64,000 nucleotides of DNA from Phytophthora colocasiae (GCA_018806915.1 JAGKQI010000091.1:3162001-3226000); one strand, 5' to 3'; positions 43,088 to 53,437 are shown, numbered from the stretch's first letter. The notes: generated from the sequence alone by a model not told the origin. A program made the numbers and translations.

Positions 43088-43096
43088 CGGGGGGAT
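43088..43096 (+). promoter_or_regulatory. Gypsy-1 polypurine tract
   Basis: A short G-rich run (ACGGGGGGAT) ends three bases before the 3' LTR, where second-strand priming is expected. Confidence 0.55.
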
Positions 43097-43098
43097 GG

Positions 43099-43558
43099 TG
43101 TAACGGGGTTACACGTACAAGTGGTTGTACCACTTGTAACTCTAACAGTTAGGATAACTGTTAGAGGTTGGAAATGGGCCTCAGACCTTGGTGTGCTGTA
43201 CACACCAAAGGATACATGGGCGAACCACATTATTGGATGGTTCGTGTGCATTTGTGCATATTATTGGTAGAAAGTAACGGATTTCTACCAATCACTGAGC
43301 AGAGTTTCTGCCAACCACACGTTGGCAGACCCTTTAGAAATAGATAACAAACAGTTTTAGGAGGTCCATAATTGGCTTATGCCAAATTCAATAACAGTTC
43401 TCATTTTACGGTATTTTGCAGTTTAATTTAGTTATATTTGATTTAATTATACTTATTTAAATAAGTATACTTAAATTAAGTCTATTCTAATTGCACGCTT
43501 CCTCATACACGTAAGCGCACGTGTACGCCATCTAATAGGTCTAGGTAGACCCATTACA
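43099..43558 (+). repeat. Gypsy-1 3' LTR
   Basis: It is 460 bp and identical to the 5' LTR except for one C/T difference and a missing 5 bp near its end (CTAGGTAGACCC here, CTAGGTACTGTAGACCC in the 5' copy). Confidence 0.95.
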
Positions 43559-43599
43559 CAATGGCAACAATGAGTGCTTGGTCCCGCAACTTTGTGTAA

Positions 43600-44646
43600 A
43601 TATTATACGAATCGTGTGCTCTGAGCTAGATAGTACGAGCTTTGTGATGCTTCGACCGCAAAATTTTATGCCGTCTCCCCCCTGAGCACATTTAAGCTGT
43701 ACATCAGCTCTGTGTGCCACCATCTACTCCATCAGGCGCTGCACCATGCTCCACCGGCCATTGAGCCACAGAAAAACACCCCTCAGTAGCAGCTTCTGAC
43801 AGCCCTGTGCGCTCTTCATCCTCTAATTCAACGCCAATCCTCATGAGTCACTCAATAACATCAACACAAACATCGGCAGGCCGCTAAGCGACAGGAGCCT
43901 GGGCTTCGTTGTTGCCGACCTGCTCCTTTTTCGACTGCACACGATCTTCTGTAGGTGGATCAGTTTGTGTGTCAATTGTGTGGACGCTTCGGCACTCTGC
44001 CACAGCGCTTTTGTCTGCTAGCTGGGCTAACTGACGCTTGTGCTCGATCTTTACACTTTACCAGTGCTGAAAACAAATGAAATATATCATGTGCATTGCA
44101 TATTGCATATATATTGATATGCCTTCAAAATATGATATGAAAAAATTGTTACTTGAAGGTTGTACGATCACAAACATCGGCAGGCCGCTAAGCGATTGGG
44201 TACCAGGCTGAAGCCTGGGGTGCGTAGTTCGAAGAAATTTGTTTTTTTTCGGGACGAAGGGGTTACTGGTATCACCAGATGGCATTAAGCTGTCCCACTG
44301 CTGTCCCCATTCGCATGAACAGTGGGGAGCTGCTGTCTTGAGACACGATGATGCGGCGAATTATTGATTGTGATGGTAGTATCTCTGAGACAAAGTGGAG
44401 GAAGCTGTGGACCTTTCGATTAGTCTAAGGTACCTTCAGCGCTCCGCCGAGGGCCAGCGCCTTCGCTGAGATCTCGGAAACGGTTATTTGCACGGCATAC
44501 GAGGCCACATGGCGTGGGATACAAGACATGCGTGATGGAAATCCTTCAACGTAACTGGAGGCGGAGAATGTGACCACTCCCATTGAGGATGCAAGCTGCG
44601 CGGATGTGGAGCAGTCGAGCGCATGAGGCCTCAGACACGCTAGTAG
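43600..44646. other. Helitron-1 3' flank, no confirmed gene
   Basis: A 27-bp direct repeat (begins CACAAACATCGGCAGG) lies at 43865-43891 and 44169-44195. Between the copies the minus strand has a coding-like run (QLAQLADKSAVAECR...) ending at 43884, possibly a captured exon. A second minus frame ends at 44425 (SSMGVVTFSASSYVEGFPS). Neither is assignable. The Helitron 3' terminus is presumably here. Confidence 0.35.
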
Positions 44647-45067
44647 TGTAACGGGGATGTTACACGAATGTTTCTCGTTGGTGTGTGTCACACGTGGATA
44701 CATTTATGTGGGTACATAATGGTGTGTGACACTCATGATACACTTATGTGGGTACATAATGGTGTGACACACACGAGTAGATACGTAGATGGCCTCAGAG
44801 CCTCACGTTGCATTTTGATTAGGATTTAGTATGTTAGATACTAAATCCGTTACATTTAGGATTAGGGCAATAAAGTCAATAAAAATCAGTTTGCATTTTA
44901 TATAGTTAGTGTTAGTCCTTTGTTATAGGGACACTGACTCTGTGAGTCCCGTATTTAGTGGACTACTTGGTTCTTGTATAGAACCGAAGGCTAGTGCCTT
45001 GCAAGCAGGACTCTACGAGTCAACTAAACTTCCTCTGTGCGGTGCACACCTACGCAGCCCCGCTGCA
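44647..45067 (+). repeat. Gypsy-2 5' LTR
   Basis: It is 421 bp, TGTAACGGGG to CCGCTGCA. It carries a 40-bp internal duplication (around 44700-44770, TTATGTGGGTACATAATGG twice) that the 3' LTR lacks, which explains the length difference. A perfect 10-bp stem lies at 44822-44831/44839-44848. Confidence 0.95.
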
Positions 45068-45069
45068 TC

Positions 45070-45086
45070 TGGTAGCACTTGTAGTC
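45070..45086 (+). promoter_or_regulatory. Gypsy-2 primer-binding site
   Basis: TGGTAGCACTTGTAGTC starts two bases inside the 5' LTR boundary, as in Gypsy-1. Confidence 0.7.
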
Positions 45087-45124
45087 AATCCAACTCCTGA
45101 GTTGAAGACTGTTTCTCTGTGAGA

Positions 45125-46095
45125 ATGGAGCCAGAAGCATACGCTCACTTGACTCCGAGTCAGCGGGACACGCTTAACAAGCTTACGTCCTTGCTGGGCC
45201 CGGAAGGTACGGCGCACCTTGCGTCCCAAGGGCCGGAGGCCGTCAGCGCGCGCCTCGAGGCATTTGCCTCGTACGAAAACGCTCTCGTTGAGCACATCCA
45301 ACGGAATGTAAAAGGGGTCAACCCCGCTCCGAGAGCTAAGCCCGTCACGCTCAGCGTGAAGACCTTCCACGGGAATGAGGGAGAGAACCTCTTTTTGTGG
45401 ACCCGAGAGGTCGAAATGGCCATGGGGGCCGCCATGCTCCAGTTGGAGGGGCAACGCGTGGCGTTTGCCATCTCTAAGCTCGAAGGACGAGCACGAGAAT
45501 GGGCCTTGACGTCTGGGACGTCGGTGAAAGCGGCCTTCCCCACATGGGGCGAGCTATAGGCCAAGCTCACGCAAGTGTTTGTTCCGCCTAACCAGGCGTA
45601 TCGCGTGCGGTCACGCTTCCTTGCTTGTCGCCAGGGCAAGAAGGATCTGGTGGACTATGTCCAAGAGCTGCGCACGCTCATTGCTGGCATGGCTGCCGAC
45701 CCTCTACCTGAGGTGGTCGCCGTGACAGTCTTCATGGAAGGCTTACGAGCTGGCGTGGCCAGGACGGAGACATTCCGTCAGACCCCCACAGCTTCGAAGA
45801 TGCTGTCAGCGTGGCATTGAATGCCGAACACAACTTTAAGTTGTCGAGGGTCGGTGCTATCAGCACAGGGTCCGGTGGACCCGAGCCCATGGACCTCAGC
45901 TATGCTGAAGATGAAGTAGCTGAGCTACGAGCTGCGGTGCAGCGTATGAGCACCCGCCGGTGCTATACATGCGGCAGTCCCTCACACCTGAGGCCCAACT
46001 GCCCTCTGCGCAAAGAGCGCGCCGGCCAAAATGGCCGCAACCCTGCCGCGGGTCCCGCTTTGGGCTCTGCCCAGGGAAACGCCGGCTCCCAGTAG
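45125..46095 (+). pseudogene. gag: Gypsy-2 Gag, one amber codon and one frameshift
   Basis: The ATG at 45125 begins a gag-like frame ([20 protein letters not shown]). It hits TAG at 45557-45559, continues in the same frame (AKLTQVFVPPNQAYRVRSRF) and shifts near 45790 into EDAVSVALNAEHNFKLSRV. The CCHC knuckle CYTCGSPSHLRPNC lies at 45961-46002. The terminal stop at 46093-46095 is inside the frameshift stem-loop. The particle protein cannot be made from this copy without suppression. Confidence 0.85.
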
Positions 46096-46114
46096 ACGCG
46101 GGGCGGTCTACTGG
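46074..46114 (+). promoter_or_regulatory. Gypsy-2 gag-pol -1 ribosomal frameshift signal
   Basis: The heptamer G-GGA-AAC (46074-46080) is in phase with gag (CAG GGA AAC). It is followed by an 8-nt spacer and a perfect 9-bp stem, CCAGTAGAC 46089-46097 with GTCTACTGG 46106-46114, around an 8-nt loop. The gag TAG is in the first arm and pol is in the -1 frame. Relative to Gypsy-1, a G-C pair in the stem is replaced by A-T. Confidence 0.85.
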
Positions 46115-49100
46115 AGAAGAACTGAGTTCTGCAGTGCGTGAGAGGCACTGGGGCTCAGCCCCGAAGAGCTCCGTGCTCTTGAACACGGAACGTGTGAGCA
46201 AGCAGGGCTTGCTAGTCGTCCAGGTGGACGTGAAGGGCTTTGAGAAGCCGTGGATCGTGTTGATCGATTCGGGGGCGTCTGGTAACTACGTCAGACGCTC
46301 CACCGTTGAAGGTAGTCAGCAATATGCTGAGGCGCTTCGAGCGCGAAGAGGTGACACAGTCACAGTCCGTCTAGCGACGGGCGTCCGTGTCACGGTGGCC
46401 AAGGTCCCCATGGACCTGCGGCTGAAGTTCTTGGACTTCGATAGCGTGGAACGCTGCTTGGTCCTGGACCTGGATTCGAGGTACGACCTCATCCTTGGCA
46501 TGGCGTGGCTGGAGCGCCACGAGCCATGGATTGATTGGAGGTCGAAGACCTTAGGTGCTACGCACTTCTCTCCTAGTGAAGCTTTGGCGAGTCATGAACC
46601 CACCTCTGCTAGGAAGCAGAAGCGCTATTGGCGCGAGCATCGAGCCGAGTCGGCTATGATGCTGGAAGTCGGTGTGTCCGAGTTGGTGGACAGCACCGAG
46701 TGCGAGGACCGCAGTCCTGTTGAGCGCGTAGCGCTGGTTGACAGTGAGTCAACGTGTGGGCAAAGCTCACGTAACCCCTGTGGGGCGGCACGTACTCCGC
46801 CGAGTGACGCCGGTCATGGACCGTCACTGGATGCCGATGGCATCGGGCCTTACCAGGCCGTGAACTGTGGGGCGGCACGTACTCCGTCGAGTGATACTGG
46901 TCGTGGACCAAGTCGATCGCTGAGTGTCTCTGACACTGGACCTGTTACGGTCATTGATTGTGCAGCGGCACGTACTCCGCTGAGCGGCATCGGTCGTCGA
47001 CCGAGTGGATCGCAGAGTGTCACTGACACTGGGCCTGAAGGGGCCGAAACCTGTGCGGCGGCACGTACTCCGTCTAGTGACGTCGGCGGTAGACCGAGTC
47101 AGTCACTGAGTGTCACTGACACTGGGCCGGGCAAGGCCATAACCTGTGCGGCGGCACGTACTCCGTCGAGTGGACGTTCGTCGGCTAGGCGACGACGTCG
47201 TAAGGCCCTATGGGCTAGCCGCTCTGCGTCTGAGTCGTCCGTGACGTCAAGTGTCAACGCACGGGAGGGCTGTGGGCAGCTATACACTCTGGTTGATGGA
47301 GTGGACGGCAGTGCCGAAGGCAGCGTGCTGCTGGACGGACTGCCGAGTGTTGACAAGCTCCTTGAGCTAGAGGAGATGTCGTTCGCCGACTTTGGCGATG
47401 CCTTGAAGGCTGGCGAACTCGCCGAGGTGGTCATCGTTCGACCTGAAGAGGAGTTAAACTCATCGTCCCTCGTTGACGAGTCCGTCTTGGCCGAGGTCAA
47501 GAAGGCGCTGAGCGCCAGGAGTGGATCGGAGATCCTCAAGAATCCCTCGGATCCCTTCTACTCCTTGCTGAAGGAATATGGAGACGTTGTCTCGAAGGAG
47601 CCACCGAGTGGCCTGCCTCCTGACCGAGGCGTTCGTCACGAGATCGACTTAGTTCCTGGAACTAAATACTGCGTGACCCGGCAGTGGCCTCTTCCTAAAG
47701 AGCAATGCGACGTCATTGACGCCTTCTTCCGTGCGAAGCACGCGACGGGTCTTGTGCGCGAGAGCAAGTCTCCGCACTCCGCGCCAACGTTCTGTGTCAG
47801 AAAGCCGAATGGCAAGTGGCGTATCGTTCACGCTTTTAACAAGCTCAACGCTGCCACGATTCCGGCGCAGACGCCGATTCCTAGGAAGGATGTTCTTCAG
47901 AATAACATGGTGGGTTGCACCATGTACAGTGCGCTCGACTTGGTCGATGGCTACTATCGGCTGCTCATGCGAGCCAGTGATATTCCGCTTACAGCGGTAA
48001 GCACCCCGAGTGGTATGCTCTGGGAATGGCTCGTCATGCCCCAGGGGCTGTCGAATGCGCCTGCAACGTTCAATCGTCTAGTGACGCAGTTGTTCAGGCC
48101 CCTGCGGGCATTCGCACAGACGTACTTTGACGACGTGTTCGTCCACAGTCAGGCCGAACACGGCAAGCCTGACGTCGAGGTACACGTGTAACACGTGAGG
48201 GCTGTGCTCGAGTGCATGCGCACGAACAAATTGTACGCCAACGCAGACAAGTCCGTCTTTGGCGCGGAAGAAATCCCCTTCCTAGGGTGCTTCATTGGGA
48301 AGCATGGCCTTCGTGCTGATCCAGCAAAGGTCAAGGCCATTGTGGACTGGCCGGTTCCCTTGAACCAGAAGGACTTGCGTAAGTGGCTGGGCTTAGCCAA
48401 TTACTTACACAAGTATAGCGAGAACTACGCTGAGTTGGCTCGGCCACTGACGGATCTCCTTAAGAAGGATGCCGAATGGGTATGGCGTGCTGAGCACGAG
48501 AGTGCGTTCACTCGTATCAAGAATAGCCTGCTACAGGCACGAATACTGGCGTTGCCAGACCCTGATCGTCCGTTCATCGTCGTCTGTGACGCCTCGGACT
48601 TTGCCATAGGCAGTGCTTTACTACAAGCGGACGCCGAAGGGTGCGAACGCGTCATTGCGTTTGAGTCTCGGCAGCTCAAGGCTGCTGAGAAGAACTATCC
48701 AGTTCATGACAAGGAGCTACTTGGAATGAAGTACGCTCTCGTCAAATTCAGGGTTCACCTGCTCGGCTCCAAGCCGTTTGTGATCTACACGGATCATGCG
48801 TCGCTACGCACTGCGACGCAGTCGCCTCACCTCTCCCAGAGGATGGCCCGATGACTCTCCTTCTTTGCGGAGTATAACTTCGAGGTGAAGTACAAGCCTG
48901 GCAGGCAGAACGTCCTCGCTGACGCGTTATCACGTCGCCCGGACTATGAGTTATCTCATGTCACCTCGGTGACGTCGTCCGTGACGGACATGGTTCGGGC
49001 AGCGTACGCTCAGGACGACTCTTGTGTCGCGCTGCTTCAAGCTCTAGGGAGCGATGAGTTTAAGGACTCAAAGGTGACTCTGTCACGACGCCTAAAGGCG

Positions 49101-50900
49101 AGACTCCAACGCTATAGCCTGGAAGGTGGTCTGCTGTACTACAGCACGGGTCAGGATGACCCACCACGAGTGGTGGTTCCTCACGATGAGGATCTGAAGT
49201 ACCGTATCCTCTATGAGGCCCACGACACGCCCACAAGCGGCCACCTCGGTCGCGAGAAGACCTACGGCTCGGTGAGCTCCATGTACTGGTGGCCGAAGAT
49301 GTACAAGTGGGTCAGCACATATGTGCACACGTGCGAGACGTGTCAGCGGGTTAAACCCTCGCCGCATGCGGCAGCGCCTTTGGCGAGCTTGCCTGTACCC
49401 TCTGGGTGTTGGCAGTCCATGAGTATGGACTTCGTGTTTGGTCTGCCGAAGGATACGGCAGGCAACACGGGCGTTGTGGTCTTTGTTGACCGTCTGAGCA
49501 AGATGGCTCACCTAGCGGCTGTGCCGGACACCGTCGATGGCGCTGGTACAGCGACGATCTTTATCGATCGGGTCTTCCGCCAGCATGGGCTGCCAGAGAC
49601 CATTGTCTCGGATCGAGACCCCCGTTTCACGGGTCACTTCTGGACGTCCGTCTTCAAAGTGCTTGGCACTCGACTGGACATGTCCACGGCGGATCATCCG
49701 CAGACCGACGGTCAGACTGAACGCGTGAACCGCGTCCTGGAGGACATCCTCCGCAGCGTATGCGCTGAAACGCCGAAGTGGAGCGCTATGCTCCCTCTCG
49801 TTGAGTTCTCAATGAACAACGCGGTTCATGCCTCGACAGGCTTCACCCCGTTCTACGTGAACGGCCTTGCGCATCCGCGCGTCCCGCTCACTCCGCCACG
49901 CGGTAGCCTTGGGCTTGGTGGGGGAGAGGCTGTGCCGTCGCTTGACTCCGAGCTTGCTGATGTCAGCCCCCTTGCTGTTCGCAAGCAAATCGATGACTTC
50001 CTCTCGATGAGGCTTAGCGTCTTACGCCGTGTGCGTGACGCAATGGCTGAAAGCCAAGATGTTCAAAAGGAACAAGCTGATGCCAAAGGCAGAAGCAACA
50101 TGTGGGAGTTCAAGGTCGGTGACCACGTTTTATTAAACGCTAAGAACCTGCCTACACACGCAGTGTCAGCCGTCTTCAAGACGAAATTGCGCCCGCGCTT
50201 CATCGGACCGTTCACGGTCGTGGCCAAGAAGGGCCTGGCATACACGCTTGACTTGCCAAAGCGTATGCGAACACATCCTGTGTTCTACGTGGGCTTGCTT
50301 AAGCCATATCGGGACCCTGCTCTTGTGAGTTCTGAGGCGCTGGCGCCGAGTCGGACGAAGGCTGCACGGCAGCAGGTGGCAGAGCCACAGGTGGTTGCAT
50401 CCGAACCAACAAGTCTTGTCAATCCGGAGCAACGTGATGCTCGAGGTCATAGACCCGCTGATGCAGCGCCAGAGGCGACTCAGACCGGTCCCCGCGACTC
50501 TAGGTCTCCTCGAGACCAGTCGCTAAGCGATGGGTCTGATGACCGACGTGGTGGTCGTGCTCCTTCACCGAGACGACGCGGGTCTGCAAGCAATGCAGCG
50601 CGTCTACACTCGCAGCGCGAGAACACATCGACCGTTCGTCCTCCTCCTGCTCTGCTCGATGAGCAAGGTGAGCTTCACTATCACGTGGACCGCCTGATGG
50701 CGCGGCGTCGTCGCCAAGGACACAACCAGTATCTGGTGAAGTGGCGAGGTTACCCTCACTCACAGAACTCGTGGGAGTTCGAGGTGCCACTACGGCAGGA
50801 TTGCCCCGACGTCGTTGACGCGTATGATCGGGCACACCCGGTGTCAGACCGCCCGGTGGGCGTGCGACGTAGTCGCCGGGTGCCAAGCACCTCCCACTAA
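46081..50900 (+). pseudogene. pol: Gypsy-2 Pol (protease, RT, RNase H, integrase, chromodomain), two nonsense codons
   Basis: From the -1 shift the frame is open to 48191. Protease has VLIDSGASGNYV near 46265 and LILGMAWLERHEP. RT has RIVHAFNKLNAATIPAQTP, MLWEWLVMPQGLSNAPATFN and YFDDVFVHS. TAA at 48189-48191 and TGA at 48852-48854 interrupt an otherwise continuous frame. At the TGA, Gypsy-1 has TGG (ARWLSFFAEYNF), so it is a G-to-A nonsense change. RNase H has VVCDASDFAIG and HDKELLGMKYAL. Integrase has the zinc finger (HLGREKTY, CETCQRVKP) and catalytic D, D, E in FVDRLSKM, SDRDPRFTGHFW and TERVNR. The chromodomain near 50680-50820 has YHVDRLMARRRR and QYLVKWRGYPHSQNSWEFE, which in related elements directs insertion to chromatin marks. 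Confidence 0.9.
46780..47190 (+). repeat. Coding tandem repeats in the Gypsy-2 protease-RT linker
   Basis: Five copies of a unit of roughly 28-32 residues begin with C(G/A)AARTP.S and contain SLSVTDTGP. They are encoded by GC-rich DNA with small dyads such as GATGCC/GGCATC at 46830-46844 and AGTGTC/GACACT. They occupy the same linker position as the hairpin array in Gypsy-1, with unrelated protein sequence. Confidence 0.8.
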
Positions 50901-51814
50901 GGTGGGAGTCCACAGGGTCGTTGCTGAGCTCAGGCTCTGACCCGTAGCTGCAATACCTGCAGCGAGCACGTCGGTGCCGTCGACGTGGCATCGAATGCTC
51001 AAACTGCAAGCGCAGTAGAACTACATGCGCCTCGCGCGCGTGTTTTTTCAAGGGTCTTTGACCCTTTAACAACACTGGCCTATGGCCCGGAGCTTCGCGA
51101 TCATGAAGCGAAGATGGTTCGTGATGAACAACCGTCTTAATGACGTTCTGTCTAAACGGCAAGTGGTGATGGAAACGGATTCTATCCGATCACCTGACGC
51201 TAGAAGCGTTCAATGGGTATGACTATGTCATGAGGCACTGTGGATGCCAGGGATGCCAAGGCATTGGACCCCGCATGCTGCATAGCAGTAGGAGGTAGGT
51301 AAGCTCCTCCTGAGCGACATCTTAGCTGTCTGGTGCTCGTTGTGGTGTCTACGACTGTGCTGATCACGTGTTTTCACAAGAAACAGTGTCTGTGACACAT
51401 AGTGGCGCTTGCGCCTGCTTCAAGGACAACTTGGGCATCAAGCCCTGCACACAGTGCTCATCCGAGGGTCACATTAACTGTGAAGCGAGTGGGCCCCACT
51501 GCTGTGTGGTTCGTGGAACCGTTGGTAGCTTGGAAGGCTTGCCCTGTGGATCACTGATCCAGTAGTATCATAGATACGCCACCTGTGGCCTTCTTTCAAT
51601 GCCCGTAGAGCCCCTTGACTCGAGCCAGTAGGCTCCTATGCTTGGTAAGCATTGGGCCCAAGTGTGTACCAAGTGGCATCGCGTACGGAGGCGTGTAACA
51701 CGCACGAGAGACAGCATCGTCCGCGCAAGGCAAGGTGCCGTGGCCATCGGCCGATAATCGCGTCGTGTGTTTACACTTTCCGGATACGGTATCCGGAATC
51801 TTGGTGGGGGAGAG
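50901..51814 (+). other. Gypsy-2 3' untranslated region
   Basis: About 910 bp lie between the pol stop and the 3' LTR, with no convincing gene on either strand. Small dyads are present (GGGTCTTTGACCC near 51053). A purine-rich tract, GGTGGGGGAGAG, precedes the LTR and is the likely polypurine tract. Confidence 0.6.
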
Positions 51815-52195
51815 TGTAACGGGGATGTTACACGAATGTTTCTCGTTGGTGTGTGACACACGTGGATACATTTATGTGGGTACATAATGGTGTGACACAC
51901 ACGAGTAGATACGTAGATGGCCTCAGAGCCTCACGTTGCATTTTGATTAGGATTTAGTATGTTAGATACTAAATCCGTTACATTTAGGATTAGGGCAATA
52001 AAGTCAATAAAAATCAGTTTGCATTTTATATAGTTAGTGTTAGTCCTTTGTTATAGGGACACTGACTCTGTGAGTTCCGTATTTAGTGGACTACTTGGTT
52101 CTTGTATAGAACCGAAGGCTAGTGCCTTGCAAGCAGGACTCTACGAGTCAACTAAACTTCCTCTGTGCGGTGCACACCTACGCAGCCCCGCTGCA
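51815..52195 (+). repeat. Gypsy-2 3' LTR
   Basis: It is 381 bp and nearly identical to the 5' LTR outside the 40-bp duplication. Confidence 0.95.
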
Positions 52196-53437
52196 AGTAG
52201 TAGCAGATACCGTTACTAACAGAAGGTCATGCGAGTGAGGGAACAGCCCTAACATCACCAAGAGTTGAGTTATCAGCGGTAGAACTAGCCACTGCCGCTC
52301 CTACTGATTGTGAGGTAGTCAATGCTACGTATCACCCCGAATAGCCTACGGTAGGGTGAAGATCCGTCACCCGAAGAAGCGCTGAGCAGGCAACTGGCTG
52401 AGCCGATCAAGAAAGAGATGTGACCAGGCGGAATGCGCGATAACTAGAAGCGGGGCTCAGATTCACCACACCAGAATCATCCAGGCCCAAAACGAGCAAA
52501 AATATACTCACCATGCCTGGAGCAAAATTTCATCTTATTGAGCTCCGCGAACGGCGTTTCAATCTTGTGGTCACCACGACGGACCTGGATTTGTTTGGCA
52601 TCGTAAATGGGAGACCAGAGCAAATTTGACGCGTTTATCAAAGGAGAGTCAGAAGCTGCGTTAAAGAAGAACAGTGGCTACACGCTTATCTTAAACACTA
52701 CACCTTTTCAGGTCCAGAATAACAATTTCCAAATTCAATGTAGTTGGTCTGTAGCTACAGCTTAAGTTTGAACTTACGTGTTCCTCCCCATTCTTCGCCC
52801 AACCGATGCAATGTCCCACCAATGGACGCGATTTCTCAAAAGTTGCTTTAACGTGAACAGTTGTTCACGTTAAAGCAACTTTTGATAAATCTAATAACGA
52901 CGGAAAAATCCGCCGGGAACGGGCAGCTTACACGACAGAAAAAACGACGTGTATTCTATTGGCTCAAGATTGAAATCTATGTCCCAAAGTCCATTACAAA
53001 ATTCTGTTTTATCCAACAAGATTCTGCAAAGCAAAGTTTACAACTATTATAAATAATTTTCAACCAACCGAAGAAGTGATATGCTCCACTTTTTTGTATT
53101 TAGTGAGTTTTTCACCAGGTGGTCAGATGAACATTGCTAAGACTACGACGTCTTTTTAAGTCCGTCGTTTTTTTTCGTCGTTATTTGTAATGTTGTAAGA
53201 CTGCTTAAAGGTTATAAGTTTTAAGTTACACGTTCCCCCACCAAACGCGCCCTATACCCTTTACGAATATCCCCGTCGACCTTGATTTTTTTATTTATTT
53301 AATGAAATGGAAAATTGATTTACTCGGTTAGAGATGCCTGGCAAGTGTAAGTGTTTGACGTTCAGTGCGCGTAGTGGTGACGACTGTATGAATTAGAAAG
53401 TAATCGTTCACGCTATTGGGGACGATGTGTCGAAACG
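52196..53437. other. Spacer between Gypsy-2 and Helitron-2
   Basis: No gene was recognised. It contains the palindrome at 52836-52885. Directly after this, ATAACGACGGAAAAA (about 52891) recurs inverted at about 53165-53187 (TTTTTTTCGTCGTTAT), suggesting a small inverted-repeat element of about 300 bp. The left end of Helitron-2 is probably in this stretch. Confidence 0.4.
52836..52885. repeat. Near-perfect 50-bp palindrome
   Basis: The 24-bp arms 52836-52859 and 52862-52885 are exact reverse complements with only GT between them (arm begins TCAAAAGTTGCTTTAACG). It would form a cruciform or a long hairpin. It may be two joined terminal repeats of a miniature element. Confidence 0.9.

Larger units (their letters stand above)
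35198..43558 (+). mobile_element. Gypsy-1: Ty3/Gypsy LTR retrotransposon with hairpin-tiled sequence
   Basis: The element is 8,361 bp, bounded by TG...CA LTRs and a perfect 5-bp target duplication, CAATG, at 35193-35197 and 43559-43563. Internal order is primer-binding site, gag, protease, repeat-rich spacer, reverse transcriptase, RNase H, integrase, a possible chromodomain-like end, an antisense reading frame, polypurine tract, 3' LTR. The LTRs differ by one substitution and one 5-bp indel, so insertion is recent, yet pol is broken in several places. The whole element is packed with short inverted repeats. Confidence 0.95.
28403..43599. mobile_element. Helitron-1: Rep/helicase plus divergent three-exon gene, interrupted by Gypsy-1
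   Basis: This is a rolling-circle (Helitron-class) element defined by its genes: an HUH Rep and Pif1-type helicase in one long frame on the plus strand, and the accessory gene on the minus strand, with 241 bp between their starts. Gypsy-1 (35198-43558) splits the last codons of the helicase frame. The ends of the Helitron (5' TC, 3' hairpin plus CTRR) were not found with confidence, so the limits given are those of the genes. Confidence 0.8.
44647..52195 (+). mobile_element. Gypsy-2: Ty3/Gypsy LTR retrotransposon
   Basis: The element is 7,549 bp, flanked by AGTAG at 44642-44646 and 52196-52200. It has the same organisation as Gypsy-1 through integrase, with a C-terminal chromodomain and no antisense frame. 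Pol is open except for two nonsense codons; gag has one nonsense codon and one frameshift. Confidence 0.95.

Noticed and set aside
47099..47539. 146-codon minus-strand frame in the Gypsy-2 linker
   Set aside because: Ser/Pro-rich shadow of tandem coding repeats on the plus strand.
50500..51162. 220-codon antisense frame near the end of Gypsy-2 pol
   Set aside because: It overlaps the conserved chromodomain and has basic, low-information composition; it looks like the shadow of the pol frame.
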